Origin: a virus
Virus record (IMG/VR): IMGVR_UViG_3300047462_000707
Location: 1-44,516 of that record
Direction: 5' to 3' (one strand)
Length of the DNA: 44,516 nt
Shown here: positions 1-8,096 of the stretch, one piece after another
How positions within the stretch are numbered: the stretch's first letter is position 1
Layout: each line of letters opens with the position of its first letter
The notes under the pieces: generated by a model
What the model saw: the letters and a program-made list of their open reading frames with translations, nothing else
What the model was told of the DNA's origin: nothing
Database searches by the model: none
Program-made: the position numbers and the translations under genes

Positions 1-663
1 CTACGCTGAAGCGGACAGAGCCGCTTCCGATGCATATCGCGGGTCCGGCCAGCGTAACAGCACGGCCGGACCGATTTGTTCAAGCAAGTGGTCATCGACG
101 GGGTCGATACTGGGCGCCGGGCGATCGAGATCGACCAGGTCGACGATATGGCGATACGGGAAAGGCCAGTCAGGCGGCATGTCGGGAACCATGTCGCGCG
201 CATTGCGCGTGCCCAGTATGAACGGGACATGCGCGCGCACCAAGTCGCCCAATCGGGCATATCCCGGTTTAGCCGGTTCATACATGAACAGCCGGGCGAC
301 CGGAAGATCACCGACGGCGCACAACCCCGCCAATAGTCCCGCACGCATCGCGCCGAGGCTGTGCCCGACAATCGACACGTTCCCTGTCAGGTAGGGACGA
401 ATCGCCTCGAACAGAGCCGGCATACCGCGATAGGCCCCCGTATGCACCATCCCAAGCGCCCCAGCATCGCATGGCAGCATATCGGCGTCGTTTTCGAAAT
501 CAATTCTGCGCTGCGATCCAGGCAAGGCCACAACCGAATTGCCGCCGGCGTCAGTCGCCAGCCCGACCGTCAGGTCGCCGACCGTCAGCACGTGCTCGAA
601 CATCGCAGTCTGAATCGGGGAATAGATCGCCTGCGCGAACAGGAAAGCCTCGTACGGCGTCAT
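1..663 (-). CDS. Lipase class 3-like alpha/beta hydrolase in the lysis cassette
   Basis: The 220-residue product has a nucleophile elbow GHSLG (residues 100-104, Ser102) set after a strand (NVSIV), as in class 3 lipases. A plausible triad is completed by an Asp near residue 157 (RDMVPD) and His192 (DDHLL). No signal peptide is visible. It is the last gene of the run holin-like protein, endolysin, membrane protein, lipoprotein, lipase, and its start overlaps the lipoprotein stop (ATGA), so the two are translationally coupled. From the family, an acyl-ester hydrolase acting on lipids is expected; from context, it may help disrupt membrane at lysis. The substrate is unknown. Family assignment is fairly sure, the lysis role is inferred. 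Confidence 0.75.
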   Translation of the reverse strand: MTPYEAFLFAQAIYSPIQTAMFEHVLTVGDLTVGLATDAGGNSVVALPGSQRRIDFENDADMLPCDAGALGMVHTGAYRGMPALFEAIRPYLTGNVSIVGHSLGAMRAGLLAGLCAVGDLPVARLFMYEPAKPGYARLGDLVRAHVPFILGTRNARDMVPDMPPDWPFPYRHIVDLVDLDRPAPSIDPVDDHLLEQIGPAVLLRWPDPRYASEAALSASA

Positions 664-1112
664 GGCATCGAAGCTGCCTTGGCCGAAGAGGGTGCTGGTT
701 GCGTCACCGGCGAGGCTGCGGATTGCCCAGGATCGGCAATCGCGATGGCGGCCGACAGCACGACCTGCACCGCCAGGATGCGGTCCTGATCCTCCGGCGA
801 CAGAGCCGTAGCTTTGACCACATCGAGTAGGACCGGCAATGCGGTACCCTCAAGCGCCTGAAGGCTGGATAGGTCGACCGTAGCGCCGACACTGCACGCG
901 CCATTGACGATTGGCATAGCGAGCGCCAGATTCGCCTGAGTCTCAACGGGCAAACCCGGCAGCATTTGCAGCGTATCGAGCGTGGCCTGGACCGGCGGGC
1001 AAACCTGGGCGGCAATCTGTGCAGGCGTCCGCACGGATCGCGGGGAAACGTTGGCACAGCCGGCCAGTGACGCAGCAGAAAGCAGCAGCGCGCCGCATAG
1101 GGAGTTTTTCAT
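660..1112 (-). CDS. Small lipoprotein of the lysis cassette
   Basis: A 150-residue protein starting MKNSLCGALLL, with a short hydrophobic signal ending in a lipobox (LAGC, Cys at about residue 19), so it should be lipid-anchored in the envelope. A longer reading frame exists upstream, but this ATG has a good ribosome binding site (GAGGA, about 6 bases upstream) and places the signal peptide at the N terminus. The mature part is alanine/valine rich with predicted helices. It sits between a membrane protein and a lipase-like gene in the lysis block. Position suggests an outer-membrane spanin-like or lysis accessory role, but it is longer than a usual Rz1 and is not nested, so the role is not established. 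Confidence 0.7.
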   Translation of the reverse strand: MKNSLCGALLLSAASLAGCANVSPRSVRTPAQIAAQVCPPVQATLDTLQMLPGLPVETQANLALAMPIVNGACSVGATVDLSSLQALEGTALPVLLDVVKATALSPEDQDRILAVQVVLSAAIAIADPGQSAASPVTQPAPSSAKAASMP

Positions 1113-1120
1113 ATTCGTCC

Positions 1121-1504
1121 TCAAGAATGGCAATGTGAATCGCCCGGATGCCGGCCGCACCACAGAAATGGAATGGCCTGTCCAGGCAACGGAGCGGGAT
1201 GCGTCACCAGGATCGGCAACGCCAAACAAAGGGCAATCAAGCCCAGCAGCAGCGGCCGGGCGAAACCAGCCTGCGCTTGGCTCTGCCTGGCGGCAGGTAT
1301 GGCATCACCGATTTGTGCAGGGAGCGCCGGTATCGACACCGCTGGAGGCATATCGCGCAAGGCCAGGCCGATGGTGCCCACGGCCATGGCGATATTGAAT
1401 TTCAAGAAGTCGGGAAGGAGCGAACGGTCCAGGAACGCCATGCAAGCCCAGGCCGAGTAGCCAACCGTCCCGACCACAATCCGGATCCATAACCCGGCAT
1501 TCAT
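1121..1504 (-). CDS. Small multi-pass membrane protein of the lysis cassette
   Basis: A 127-residue protein starting MNAGLWIR with three hydrophobic stretches, at about residues 8-25, 34-50 and 83-103. The reading frame is open far upstream inside the endolysin gene, but the ATG at 1504 overlaps the endolysin stop (ATGA), which is the typical coupled arrangement and gives an N-terminal membrane segment. Its location directly after an endolysin makes a holin, antiholin or inner-membrane lysis role likely. The family is not recognised. The C terminus is His/Cys containing (GDSHCHS). Confidence 0.6.
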   Translation of the reverse strand: MNAGLWIRIVVGTVGYSAWACMAFLDRSLLPDFLKFNIAMAVGTIGLALRDMPPAVSIPALPAQIGDAIPAARQSQAQAGFARPLLLGLIALCLALPILVTHPAPLPGQAIPFLWCGRHPGDSHCHS

Positions 1505-2070
1505 GCCACCGGTGCTTCCAGCTCTTGCGGCAAGTCGTACCGCGTCAAGTTGTCCGAGTCGATCACGGCGATTATCCCGGCCGCATAATTCGGATCGGTG
1601 GCGTACCCCGCTTGCGCAATAGCGTGCGCAAAGGCGACCGAAACGCCAGACACCGGACCGCCGCAAAGCTTGAGCGCCGCCGCATAGCGCGGATTGCGCA
1701 AGAAAAACTGCGCGTGGTCGTTCACACAATCGGCCCAACAGGCGTACTTGCGCCACAGCGCCTCGAGCATCACACGCTCGCCGTTGATAACCTCCTCGGT
1801 CTCCATGCTCAACGTATCGCCATGCCAGGCCGCGTCGGCTTTCACCCCGAACAAGTTGCACCCCAATCGGGCCAGATCGGAATTGCCCCAGCCCGATTCC
1901 AGCGCCCCCTGCCCCAACACGAATCCCGCCGGAATGCCCGTCGCCTTTGCCGATGCCATCGCCAGCGGCGCCAGCTCCGCAAGAAACGCCTGCGGCGTCA
2001 TGCGTGGTACCGCCGGCGCCGCTGCCACTGCTGCTGCCGTTGCTTGTCCTGCCACTTCCACTGTGTTCAT
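1501..2070 (-). CDS. Endolysin, glucosaminidase (GH73/FlgJ-like)
   Basis: A 189-residue peptidoglycan hydrolase. The core has the GH73 pattern QGALESGWG (catalytic Glu about residue 58), followed by NLFGVKA and a C-terminal YATDPNYAAGI block, as in flagellar FlgJ-type beta-N-acetylglucosaminidases. The N terminus is an Ala/Val-rich linker, not a clear cleavable signal. It would cleave the glycan backbone at the end of infection. It overlaps the upstream holin-like gene by four bases and the downstream membrane protein gene by four bases, so the three are coupled. Closely related FlgJ domains also occur in flagella, but the phage context settles the role. Confidence 0.88.
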   Translation of the reverse strand: MNTVEVAGQATAAAVAAAPAVPRMTPQAFLAELAPLAMASAKATGIPAGFVLGQGALESGWGNSDLARLGCNLFGVKADAAWHGDTLSMETEEVINGERVMLEALWRKYACWADCVNDHAQFFLRNPRYAAALKLCGGPVSGVSVAFAHAIAQAGYATDPNYAAGIIAVIDSDNLTRYDLPQELEAPVA

Positions 2071-2387
2071 TCGCTACCCTTGGGCCAATGCCCATGAAAA
2101 ATCGCCCAGAGCGATCCGGTCATAAAAAGGAACCTCGACAGCCAGAAGCCGAAGCGCATCGCCAGGCGGCCGATGGCCGACAGGATTTGCGCCCCTTTCT
2201 TCGTCGCGCCGAAGGTTTCCACGATTTCCGCCGTCGAGTCGGCGATCTGCTGCGTCAAGGCCATGTTCGCGGCAAGCAGTTCCCTGTGTTCCTGTGCGCG
2301 CGCGTCGCCGGCACGGAATTGGTCGTCGACGAAAGAGCGAAATTGCCATTCGTCCATCGACAGCACTTTCAGTCGGTGTTCGTCCAT
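2067..2387 (-). CDS. Holin-like small membrane protein
   Basis: A 106-residue protein with a hydrophilic, probably coiled-coil N half (residues 10-60) and one strong membrane segment near the C terminus (about residues 76-98, RFGFWLSRFLFMTGSLWAIF), ending in a charged tail. ATG at 2387 has a good ribosome binding site (AGGTGA). It is directly upstream of the endolysin and overlaps its start, the usual place for a holin or pinholin. No specific family is recognised, so holin is a positional inference. It could also be a signal-arrest or antiholin component. Confidence 0.6.
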   Translation of the reverse strand: MDEHRLKVLSMDEWQFRSFVDDQFRAGDARAQEHRELLAANMALTQQIADSTAEIVETFGATKKGAQILSAIGRLAMRFGFWLSRFLFMTGSLWAIFHGHWPKGSE

Positions 2388-2557
2388 TTGTCACCTATTT
2401 GGTCCGTCACCCTGATTTCTGCGCCGGCGACCGGCACTGGGACCGACACCGAAGTGCCTGGTCCGCAGCCGCCGTGTCGAAGCCACAGCCGTAACAGCCA
2501 ACACCAAAATGCCGCACGCATGCCGTTCGCCGAGCTTGAGGTTAGATCGCGGCCGAC

Positions 2558-2893
2558 TTACGACACGGTGATGGTCGCCATGCCGGTCGGCACATCGACG
2601 CTGGTCGCACCTGGTGCCACGACGAACGACTGCGTTACGGCACCGCCCAAGGTATTGCCGAGACTGTCGACTGCCTGGAAGGTCGCGACGTAGGAGCCTT
2701 CGTCCACGCCGGTAAATGTCGCGCCATAGGGTGCCGGCCCGGCGACGGTTTGCGGGGTCAAGGCAGCGGCGTCGCCGCCGGTGCTGCTGATACTGAAACG
2801 AATGCCGGCGATACTCGCGCCTGCGGCGAGGACCAGCGATTGCGAGGTGATCGAAGACTGCGGAAGCGTGATGCTGACGTTGTGGAGTGCCAT
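2558..2893 (-). CDS. Small Ig-like or beta-rich virion protein, unknown role
   Basis: A 111-residue, Ser/Thr/Ala/Gly-rich, Cys-free protein whose alternating hydrophobic pattern suggests a beta-sandwich. YGATFTGVDEGSYVATFQAVD resembles a bacterial Ig-like strand pair (at about residues 52-72). The start MALHNVSI at 2893 has an AAAGG ribosome binding site, while the upstream extension is Arg-rich and unlikely. It follows the tail-fibre genes and precedes the lysis block, so a fibre-tip or decoration role is possible. A copy of the recurrent GTCGTGAC word lies 40 bases upstream of the start. Confidence 0.6.
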   Translation of the reverse strand: MALHNVSITLPQSSITSQSLVLAAGASIAGIRFSISSTGGDAAALTPQTVAGPAPYGATFTGVDEGSYVATFQAVDSLGNTLGGAVTQSFVVAPGATSVDVPTGMATITVS

Positions 2894-2933
2894 GGTGTGC
2901 CTTTCAACATTGAGGAGGAAATTACATGCTGAA

Positions 2934-2941
2934 GTCACGAC
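2934..2941 (-). promoter_or_regulatory. GTCGTGAC element, upstream of the 2893 gene
   Basis: Exact copy in the short gap between the genes ending at 2967 and starting at 2893, oriented with transcription. It is followed by TTCAGCATG, closely matching the ATCAGCATG that follows the copy at 30689. The downstream gene has its own Shine-Dalgarno. Function unknown; see the finding on this motif. Confidence 0.45.
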
Positions 2942-2966
2942 CGGTTTGCGCCGACTATTGCGCCCA

Positions 2967-3413
2967 CTACTGCGCCACGCCCGCCAGAATCTGGGGAATG
3001 CGCTCTGCCGCAATCACGGCCGGGGTTGGTGCGGTCGGGTTTGCCAGGTAATTGAGCGATTCCTGAGTCGATTTCAAATTGGGATCGATGTGCGAATTCG
3101 ATTGCACCGCCATCTGATAGGTTTGCCAGAACTCGACGATGACCGGATCCGGCGGAATGGCGGCGCTGCTCGATGTCGCTGGGACGCCATTGCCGGCCAG
3201 TGCCTTGATCAGCATGCGCTCGGCCGGTGTAAACGCCACGTAGAACTGCATGGTCGACAGGAGCGGATAGTTAGCCGGTGCGGCAAACACCGGCTGTCCC
3301 CCTTGCATGGTGACGATCCAGCCGACGTCGACGGGCGAGTTATCCGGCACTTCAAAATCGGCCGTGTCGGTGCCGGATGTCACCAGCGAGCTGGTGCCAT
3401 GGCCGATCACCAC
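2967..3413 (-). CDS. Phage tail-region protein of unknown function, start uncertain
   Basis: A 148-residue protein if translation starts at GTG 3413 (MVIGHGTSS). The middle has an Asn/Pro-rich beta part (ADFEVPDNSPVDVGWIV) and the C half is helical (FWQTYQMAVQS...LNYLANP). It lies among tail-fibre and fibre-associated genes, so a fibre chaperone or adhesin accessory is possible. No ribosome binding site precedes the GTG pair. The frame stays open upstream with no ATG, GTG or TTG, and a GAGG lies a proper distance before consecutive ATC codons near 3430-3437, so a non-standard start giving about ten more residues is conceivable. Confidence 0.6.
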   Translation of the reverse strand: MVIGHGTSSLVTSGTDTADFEVPDNSPVDVGWIVTMQGGQPVFAAPANYPLLSTMQFYVAFTPAERMLIKALAGNGVPATSSSAAIPPDPVIVEFWQTYQMAVQSNSHIDPNLKSTQESLNYLANPTAPTPAVIAAERIPQILAGVAQ

Positions 3414-3442
3414 GCCGTTTTGCGTAAAAACTGTTCTGATGA

Positions 3443-3688
3443 TTATTCCTCGATCGAAGACACGATGGCGGTACTGCTTGCCACGGTCGTCAGGGTGAAA
3501 GTCTGCCCAGCGGCCACGAAGGTATCGACCAAGCTGAGCACCGAGTTCGTCGCGATCCCGGCGACGCCATTGATGGCCACGGAAGCCGCCGCGCTTCCGT
3601 TGATGGCCGCACGCACCTTTGCGTTGGTCGCCGGCGTGTAGTTAAGTGTCGCGACACCGGATTGCGCCGCCTGGATTCCTGAAGCCAT
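3443..3688 (-). CDS. Small Ala/Ser/Thr-rich protein between tail-fibre genes
   Basis: An 81-residue protein, rich in Ala, Val, Thr and Asn, with no Cys and a two-residue acidic end. The start at 3688 has an AAGGGG ribosome binding site. It lies 9 bases after the stop of the large fibre protein and about 30 bases before the next gene, consistent with one operon. Low complexity and beta propensity fit a small virion or fibre-associated protein. Not recognised as a family. Confidence 0.6.
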   Translation of the reverse strand: MASGIQAAQSGVATLNYTPATNAKVRAAINGSAAASVAINGVAGIATNSVLSLVDTFVAAGQTFTLTTVASSTAIVSSIEE

Positions 3689-3697
3689 CTTCGCCCC

Positions 3698-5419
3698 TTA
3701 GTTGATGTTGCGCAGTGTGGTCGATTGGATGCCCTGGATGATCGCGTTCGAGCCCAGGATGTTCATCTTGACGCCCGGTGGCGAGTTATCCTGGGCGTTG
3801 ACGTTGTACGGCTGGGCAAACGGTGTCACCAAGGTGGCGCTCCCAACGTACTTGGCACTGGCCACGTTGCCTTGCGTGGCGGGCGTTTGCCACACGCCGA
3901 CCGGCACGCACGCCTGGATCGCGGTGATGATCAAGCCCATCGTGCCGCCCGTGCCAAATATGCCAAAAACCAGGCCGGCGTTCCGAGGCGTGAAACTGGG
4001 TGCGGTGATCGACAATATCGGCAGGTTGGTCTGCGTGCTGTTCGCAGGAAACCCCGCAACATTGCCGCAGCAAACGACGGCAAAGGTCGTTGCATTGAGC
4101 ACCATCAACCAATACAGGCCGGATGAGCTGAAGCCGCCGATCAGAATCAAGCCATTCGCCTGAATGACCGTGTTCATCGTGTTGACCGAGGCCGTGCCGG
4201 CGATCGGAGACGGCAGCGTGGTCGGGGCGATTTGCTGCACGCCAGCCGCGCTGTACTTGGTGTAATAGTTGAAAAACGGCGCGGCGCCGCCCGGATAGAA
4301 TGCCAGCACGCCGCCGTCCGCAGTCGGAAGCAAATTAATAGGCACGCCAACGGTACCGGTGGGCGCATACACGCTCACGAAGGCGCCCTGCAGCACCCCG
4401 GCCGCGCTGTATATCGCAAAGCCGCAAACGGCATTCGTCCAGTTCGGACAGGCGACCGCAAAGCCGCCGCCAGTCAGGGCCACCAGCGGGATGCCGCCGC
4501 CGGCGCCGCCGCCGTTCTGGTCGGTCGCGATCTGTGTTTCACCCACGGCCGCCACACCAGCGGATGTGAAGGTCTTGAAAAACGCGACACTGCCGGAGGA
4601 CGCGGTGGTAATCACGTAAGCGCAAACAAAATTGCCGCCGGTCAGCGCCACGATTGACACGCTACACGCGTATCCACCGCCGTGGATTGCCGTGACGTTC
4701 AACTGGGTAGCAGCCACCACGGTGGCGCCGGCGGCGCCAAATACCGCATAGAAGGGGGTGGCCTCAAGGGCGCCGGAAACGTTGAGTTCGGCCTGCAGTA
4801 CCACTGCGAAGCCACCGGTTGATAGGGCGGCGACGCCCAAATCCTGGGAGGCGCCGGCCGTCATGTTGACCTGCGCGTAGGCAACTGTCGGGCCGGTCAC
4901 CAAGACGCCGGTCTGGCTGAAGATGGCGAATGTCGGGATGCCGGCATACCCCGCTGCCGTGTTCGCTCCATACCAGAACAAGACGAAGTTTCCGTTGTTG
5001 AGCACCGTCACGCAGAGGCTCGTGCCCAGTCCGGCGCCGGCGACGTTCGATCCGGCGACGGTATTGATGGTGCCCTGCAAGACGCCGGCAGAGTTCCAGA
5101 ATCCAAACAGGATATTGGTGCCATTCGACCAGGCAAGCATGGTGTTGCCGGTGCCCATGGCAGCCATCGCCAGCCGGTTGAAATTCGTCCAGGCCGAAGC
5201 GCCGGTGAACGGCGTGCTAGGCGGAGCAACGAGCGCATTAACCTGGTTGGCGGGGTTAAAAATCGGCCGAGCCGCGCTAAAGGCCGTTGAAGGATCGGCG
5301 CCGTAATAGCCCAGGCCGTCAGCCCCAAGCACCGCAACCTGACCCCGTGCGACCGTTTCCCCCGCTGTGAAGGACGTTGCCGCGTCGCCGCCACCGGGCA
5401 AGAAATCACTGATATACAT
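3698..5419 (-). CDS. Large tail fibre / receptor-binding candidate with repeated Gly-rich blades
   Basis: A 573-residue protein starting MYISDFLPGGG at 5419, where the ATG overlaps the upstream stop (TAATG). After an N-terminal 60 residues, it contains several repeats of about 50 residues of the form GG-N/G-F-hydrophobic run (NGNFVLFW, TGGFAVVLQ, TGGNFVCAYV, TGGGFAVACP), as in a beta-propeller. Gene order directly after the collar-fibre gene suggests a distal fibre or receptor-binding part. The propeller fold is inferred from periodicity only, and no receptor can be named. Confidence 0.7.
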   Translation of the reverse strand: MYISDFLPGGGDAATSFTAGETVARGQVAVLGADGLGYYGADPSTAFSAARPIFNPANQVNALVAPPSTPFTGASAWTNFNRLAMAAMGTGNTMLAWSNGTNILFGFWNSAGVLQGTINTVAGSNVAGAGLGTSLCVTVLNNGNFVLFWYGANTAAGYAGIPTFAIFSQTGVLVTGPTVAYAQVNMTAGASQDLGVAALSTGGFAVVLQAELNVSGALEATPFYAVFGAAGATVVAATQLNVTAIHGGGYACSVSIVALTGGNFVCAYVITTASSGSVAFFKTFTSAGVAAVGETQIATDQNGGGAGGGIPLVALTGGGFAVACPNWTNAVCGFAIYSAAGVLQGAFVSVYAPTGTVGVPINLLPTADGGVLAFYPGGAAPFFNYYTKYSAAGVQQIAPTTLPSPIAGTASVNTMNTVIQANGLILIGGFSSSGLYWLMVLNATTFAVVCCGNVAGFPANSTQTNLPILSITAPSFTPRNAGLVFGIFGTGGTMGLIITAIQACVPVGVWQTPATQGNVASAKYVGSATLVTPFAQPYNVNAQDNSPPGVKMNILGSNAIIQGIQSTTLRNIN

Positions 5420-7104
5420 TACTGGAGTCTCCAATCGGCGCCGTTCCACCATAGGCGAAATTCCAGGCCAGACACGTTGCAAACCAGGTTGTCGAGGATT
5501 CCCATGACGGTCTTGCCGTTGTTGGCCAGGGTCAGGTTATTCGCGGCGAAGGTGCCGCCCGCGTCGATGAAATCCAATGCATCGCCATACTTTGGTGCCG
5601 CAGGCAAGGTAATCGTAATCGGACCTCCCGAGGTGTCAATCAGATAGATGCCAGGCCCGAGCGCATTGTTTGCGTTGATGACGCGCAGGGAACCACTGTT
5701 CGACAGCAGCGACCAGACGGCCGTGGCCGCCGTGCCGGTCGTGGTGCAGATCCACAGGTAATTGTCTGTCGGATCCCATACCATCGACGGCGGCGAGACG
5801 CCGACGACCGCGGCATTGCCGGACACGTGGCCGTTGGGGTTGCCGGAGTAGGAGACGATCGCCGACACGCCGCCGTTCTGGTCCGAGGCATTGAGCCGGG
5901 CCGCTGTGCCGAACTGGGAATAGACGACCGAAGTCAGGAGGAAGGACGAAGTCGGCGCATCGAAGGTAACCGTGGCCAGCGTGTCGTACGGCAAATCCCC
6001 AGGCTGCAGCGCTGCGCCGTCGCTACGCACCAGCGGCACAGGACCAGCACCGGCATTCAAGGTCGAGGCGTTGCTATTGGCGTGCGCCACGCGGAAGCGA
6101 AAGGTGTCGCCGTTCGCGTAGCCTGAGGTGACCGGCGTGGTCGCGATCACATAGGCGTTGGCGATCCCCGTATCGGTTTCGAACGCGCCCATGTCGGAAA
6201 CGGCGCGGTCGACGTAGGCAGTATTGGCCAAGGCGAGGCTATTGTCGTTCGGCGGCCGGGTAAGCGCACTGGCATTGGAGTAATACATCGCCGCGCCGTC
6301 GCTGTGGACCGTGTCCGCGTGCCCCTGCAGGATTGGCACCCCTCCCCCTCCTGCAACCGCAGCCGTCAGCGGGAAGTTGCCTGTCGTCATATTGATGACG
6401 ATCCACTTGCCGAACGCCGCCGGGAACGCGATGGTCGCCGGGGCTGCGAGCGCGCCGCTGACCTTGATCAGCGCGTTGTAAGCCTGGAGCGCAGTGATCG
6501 CGGTGACGCCGCCCGTGGTCTGCACGGAGAACTCCCAGGGACTTCCCGGATCCTGCCAGCTCATGTCGCCCGGCACCGCCGAATTTTTTTGCAACACCTG
6601 GTATTGGGTTCCGCCAGGCAGAATGGTGGCGGGCGTGACTGTGGAAAGCACCCAGGCATGCGTGGCAGTCACGACGTTCGGATCGACCGTGAAGGTGACT
6701 AATGCCGTATTCGACATGATCATGCCGAAATTGATCACCAGGTCGCTCGTGCTCCCGGATGTGGCCACGGCCTTGATCGTGTCCGGGAAATTGCAGATCG
6801 CGAACAGCGTGCCGGATGCAGTGAATACGCCAACCTCGCGCACGATGAAGCCGCCGACATTCGGTGGCAGGACCATCTCGGCCCACATCAGGTTCGCATT
6901 GCCCGCGTCGACGAAGAGATTGCTGATCGACGTGCTGTAGACCTGGTTGACCAAGGATGCCCGGCTCTTGTCAAGTGTAACGACCGCACTGCCGCCGCCA
7001 TCCCCAACCGCCATTGTCGCCAGTTGGATCGGCGTCTCGGACGCCAAGGCAGCGGCATACAACGCCGCGCCGGCATTGGTCAGTACGGCGGAATAAGTGG
7101 TCAC
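5419..7104 (-). CDS. Phage tail-collar fibre protein (gpH-like, DUF3751 N terminus)
   Basis: A 561-residue protein. The first about 150 residues match the tail-collar fibre pattern of P2 gpH-type proteins: LTNAGAAL near residue 9, TMAVGDGGG near 30, WAEMVLPPNVGGF and REVGVF near 75-95. The rest is beta-rich and variable, ending in a short C-terminal domain with Trp residues. It attaches fibres to the baseplate. The start is GTG at 7104; an in-frame stop lies just upstream and the family begins here, so no other start fits. GAGG sits almost on top of the GTG, too close for a normal ribosome binding site. A GTCGTGAC copy ends 13 bases upstream. Confidence 0.85.
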   Translation of the reverse strand: MTTYSAVLTNAGAALYAAALASETPIQLATMAVGDGGGSAVVTLDKSRASLVNQVYSTSISNLFVDAGNANLMWAEMVLPPNVGGFIVREVGVFTASGTLFAICNFPDTIKAVATSGSTSDLVINFGMIMSNTALVTFTVDPNVVTATHAWVLSTVTPATILPGGTQYQVLQKNSAVPGDMSWQDPGSPWEFSVQTTGGVTAITALQAYNALIKVSGALAAPATIAFPAAFGKWIVINMTTGNFPLTAAVAGGGGVPILQGHADTVHSDGAAMYYSNASALTRPPNDNSLALANTAYVDRAVSDMGAFETDTGIANAYVIATTPVTSGYANGDTFRFRVAHANSNASTLNAGAGPVPLVRSDGAALQPGDLPYDTLATVTFDAPTSSFLLTSVVYSQFGTAARLNASDQNGGVSAIVSYSGNPNGHVSGNAAVVGVSPPSMVWDPTDNYLWICTTTGTAATAVWSLLSNSGSLRVINANNALGPGIYLIDTSGGPITITLPAAPKYGDALDFIDAGGTFAANNLTLANNGKTVMGILDNLVCNVSGLEFRLWWNGADWRLQ

Positions 7105-7117
7105 ACCTCAGTGTGTC

Positions 7118-7125
7118 GTCACGAC
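7118..7125 (-). promoter_or_regulatory. GTCGTGAC element before the tail-fibre genes
   Basis: Exact copy 13 bases before the GTG start at 7104, in transcription orientation. It is embedded in ATGCCGTCGTGACG, a 14-base stretch identical to the one before the SNF2 gene at 35594. GTCGT-G-ACGAC forms an 11-base dyad here. The element lies in the gap between the I-like gene and the fibre genes. Confidence 0.5.
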
Positions 7126-7148
7126 GGCATAGCGGGATGAAAATCCGG

Positions 7149-8090
7149 CTAGCTATTAGGATAGATCCAGACCGTACTGCCCGCCGCGATGCAGGCACCG
7201 ACATAGGTACTGGCCTCGACCGGCGCGACAATGGACAGCACACGCATGAAGGTGCCAGCCATGCGCATTTGATTGACCGTCCCGCCAATCAGTGCCATGA
7301 AATCCGTGGTCGTGGTCGTAGCAAGCAACGCCAGGCTCGCAGAAAAATCGACGTCGAACAGGCCATAGCTGTTGTTGGTCAATTGATCGTAGTCGGACAC
7401 CGTCACGGCCAGGCCGCCGTTGAGCATGCGCAGCGCTTCGGCGATCGCGACGTTGTTGCCCAGCGGCCGGATGACGGTGGCGACGATGCGTTGCCCGTAT
7501 TGGGCGTCGAGCTCGCCAAGCTGTCGCACTACACCGAAGAATGCGCCGAGATAGTCGACCCAGGATTCGTAGGCCGTCAGTGGATTCATCATCGCCGGCA
7601 TGTTGGCGATCTGGGTGCGCGCCGTTTCCAGTTCGGCAGCGTAGGCATCCATGAAGGCCCAGGTGAGACTGGTATAGCCGAACAGGCAGTCGCCATTGGG
7701 AGCGTCTGAGTTGCCCGCCCCGTTGAGCAGGATGAACGCGGAGAGCGCCGCATAGGGTGAGGTGTCTTGATACTGCACCGAGTAGCCAGGTTGCGAGGCG
7801 ATGAAGGCGGCGAGTCCGGCGATGGTGTACGCGCCCAGGTCGATCACGAGCTCGGCTGCGCCAGCGCCGACCGGGGTAATCGTCAGGATGCTTGTCGTTG
7901 CGGGAACGGCTACCGATTGCATCTGGCCTTCCTCGCTACCCAAATCCGCCTGATCGAGCGAAGCGGGTTGATCCGCAATCGTCCAGTTGAATGGGCCGTC
8001 GGCACAGGCAATTTGCAGGGCCGGAAACGGAATCGGGTCCCGGTTGAACACACGGTGCAGGAACGACACCAGTTTTTTGGTGAGCCGCAT
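7149..8090 (-). CDS. Tail protein I-like baseplate component
   Basis: A 313-residue protein placed exactly where gpI sits in P2-like baseplate operons, between the J-like gene and the collar fibre gene. Its C half has the conserved flavour of that family: YESWVDYLGAFFGVVRQLGELD (about residues 173-194), VIRPLGNN, LRMLNGGLAVTVSDYDQL. The N terminus (residues 1-130) is an additional beta-rich domain. It connects the baseplate wedge to fibres. It starts 6 bases after the stop of the J-like gene. Assignment rests on position plus weak motif similarity. Confidence 0.65.
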   Translation of the reverse strand: MRLTKKLVSFLHRVFNRDPIPFPALQIACADGPFNWTIADQPASLDQADLGSEEGQMQSVAVPATTSILTITPVGAGAAELVIDLGAYTIAGLAAFIASQPGYSVQYQDTSPYAALSAFILLNGAGNSDAPNGDCLFGYTSLTWAFMDAYAAELETARTQIANMPAMMNPLTAYESWVDYLGAFFGVVRQLGELDAQYGQRIVATVIRPLGNNVAIAEALRMLNGGLAVTVSDYDQLTNNSYGLFDVDFSASLALLATTTTTDFMALIGGTVNQMRMAGTFMRVLSIVAPVEASTYVGACIAAGSTVWIYPNS

Positions 8091-8096
8091 GGACGG

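Noticed and set aside
1121-2095. A 324-codon open frame on the minus strand across the endolysin gene
   Set aside because: Its first two thirds are a low-complexity shadow of the endolysin in another frame; only the part from ATG 1504 is kept as a membrane protein.
2410-2470. GCCGG-cga-CCGGC stem downstream of the Ig-like gene
   Set aside because: Short GC stem without a following T run in a GC-rich sequence; not convincing as a terminator.
6668-6675. A ninth exact GTCGTGAC copy
   Set aside because: It lies inside the tail-collar fibre coding region, explained by codons for Val-Val-Thr, so it is not counted as a regulatory site.
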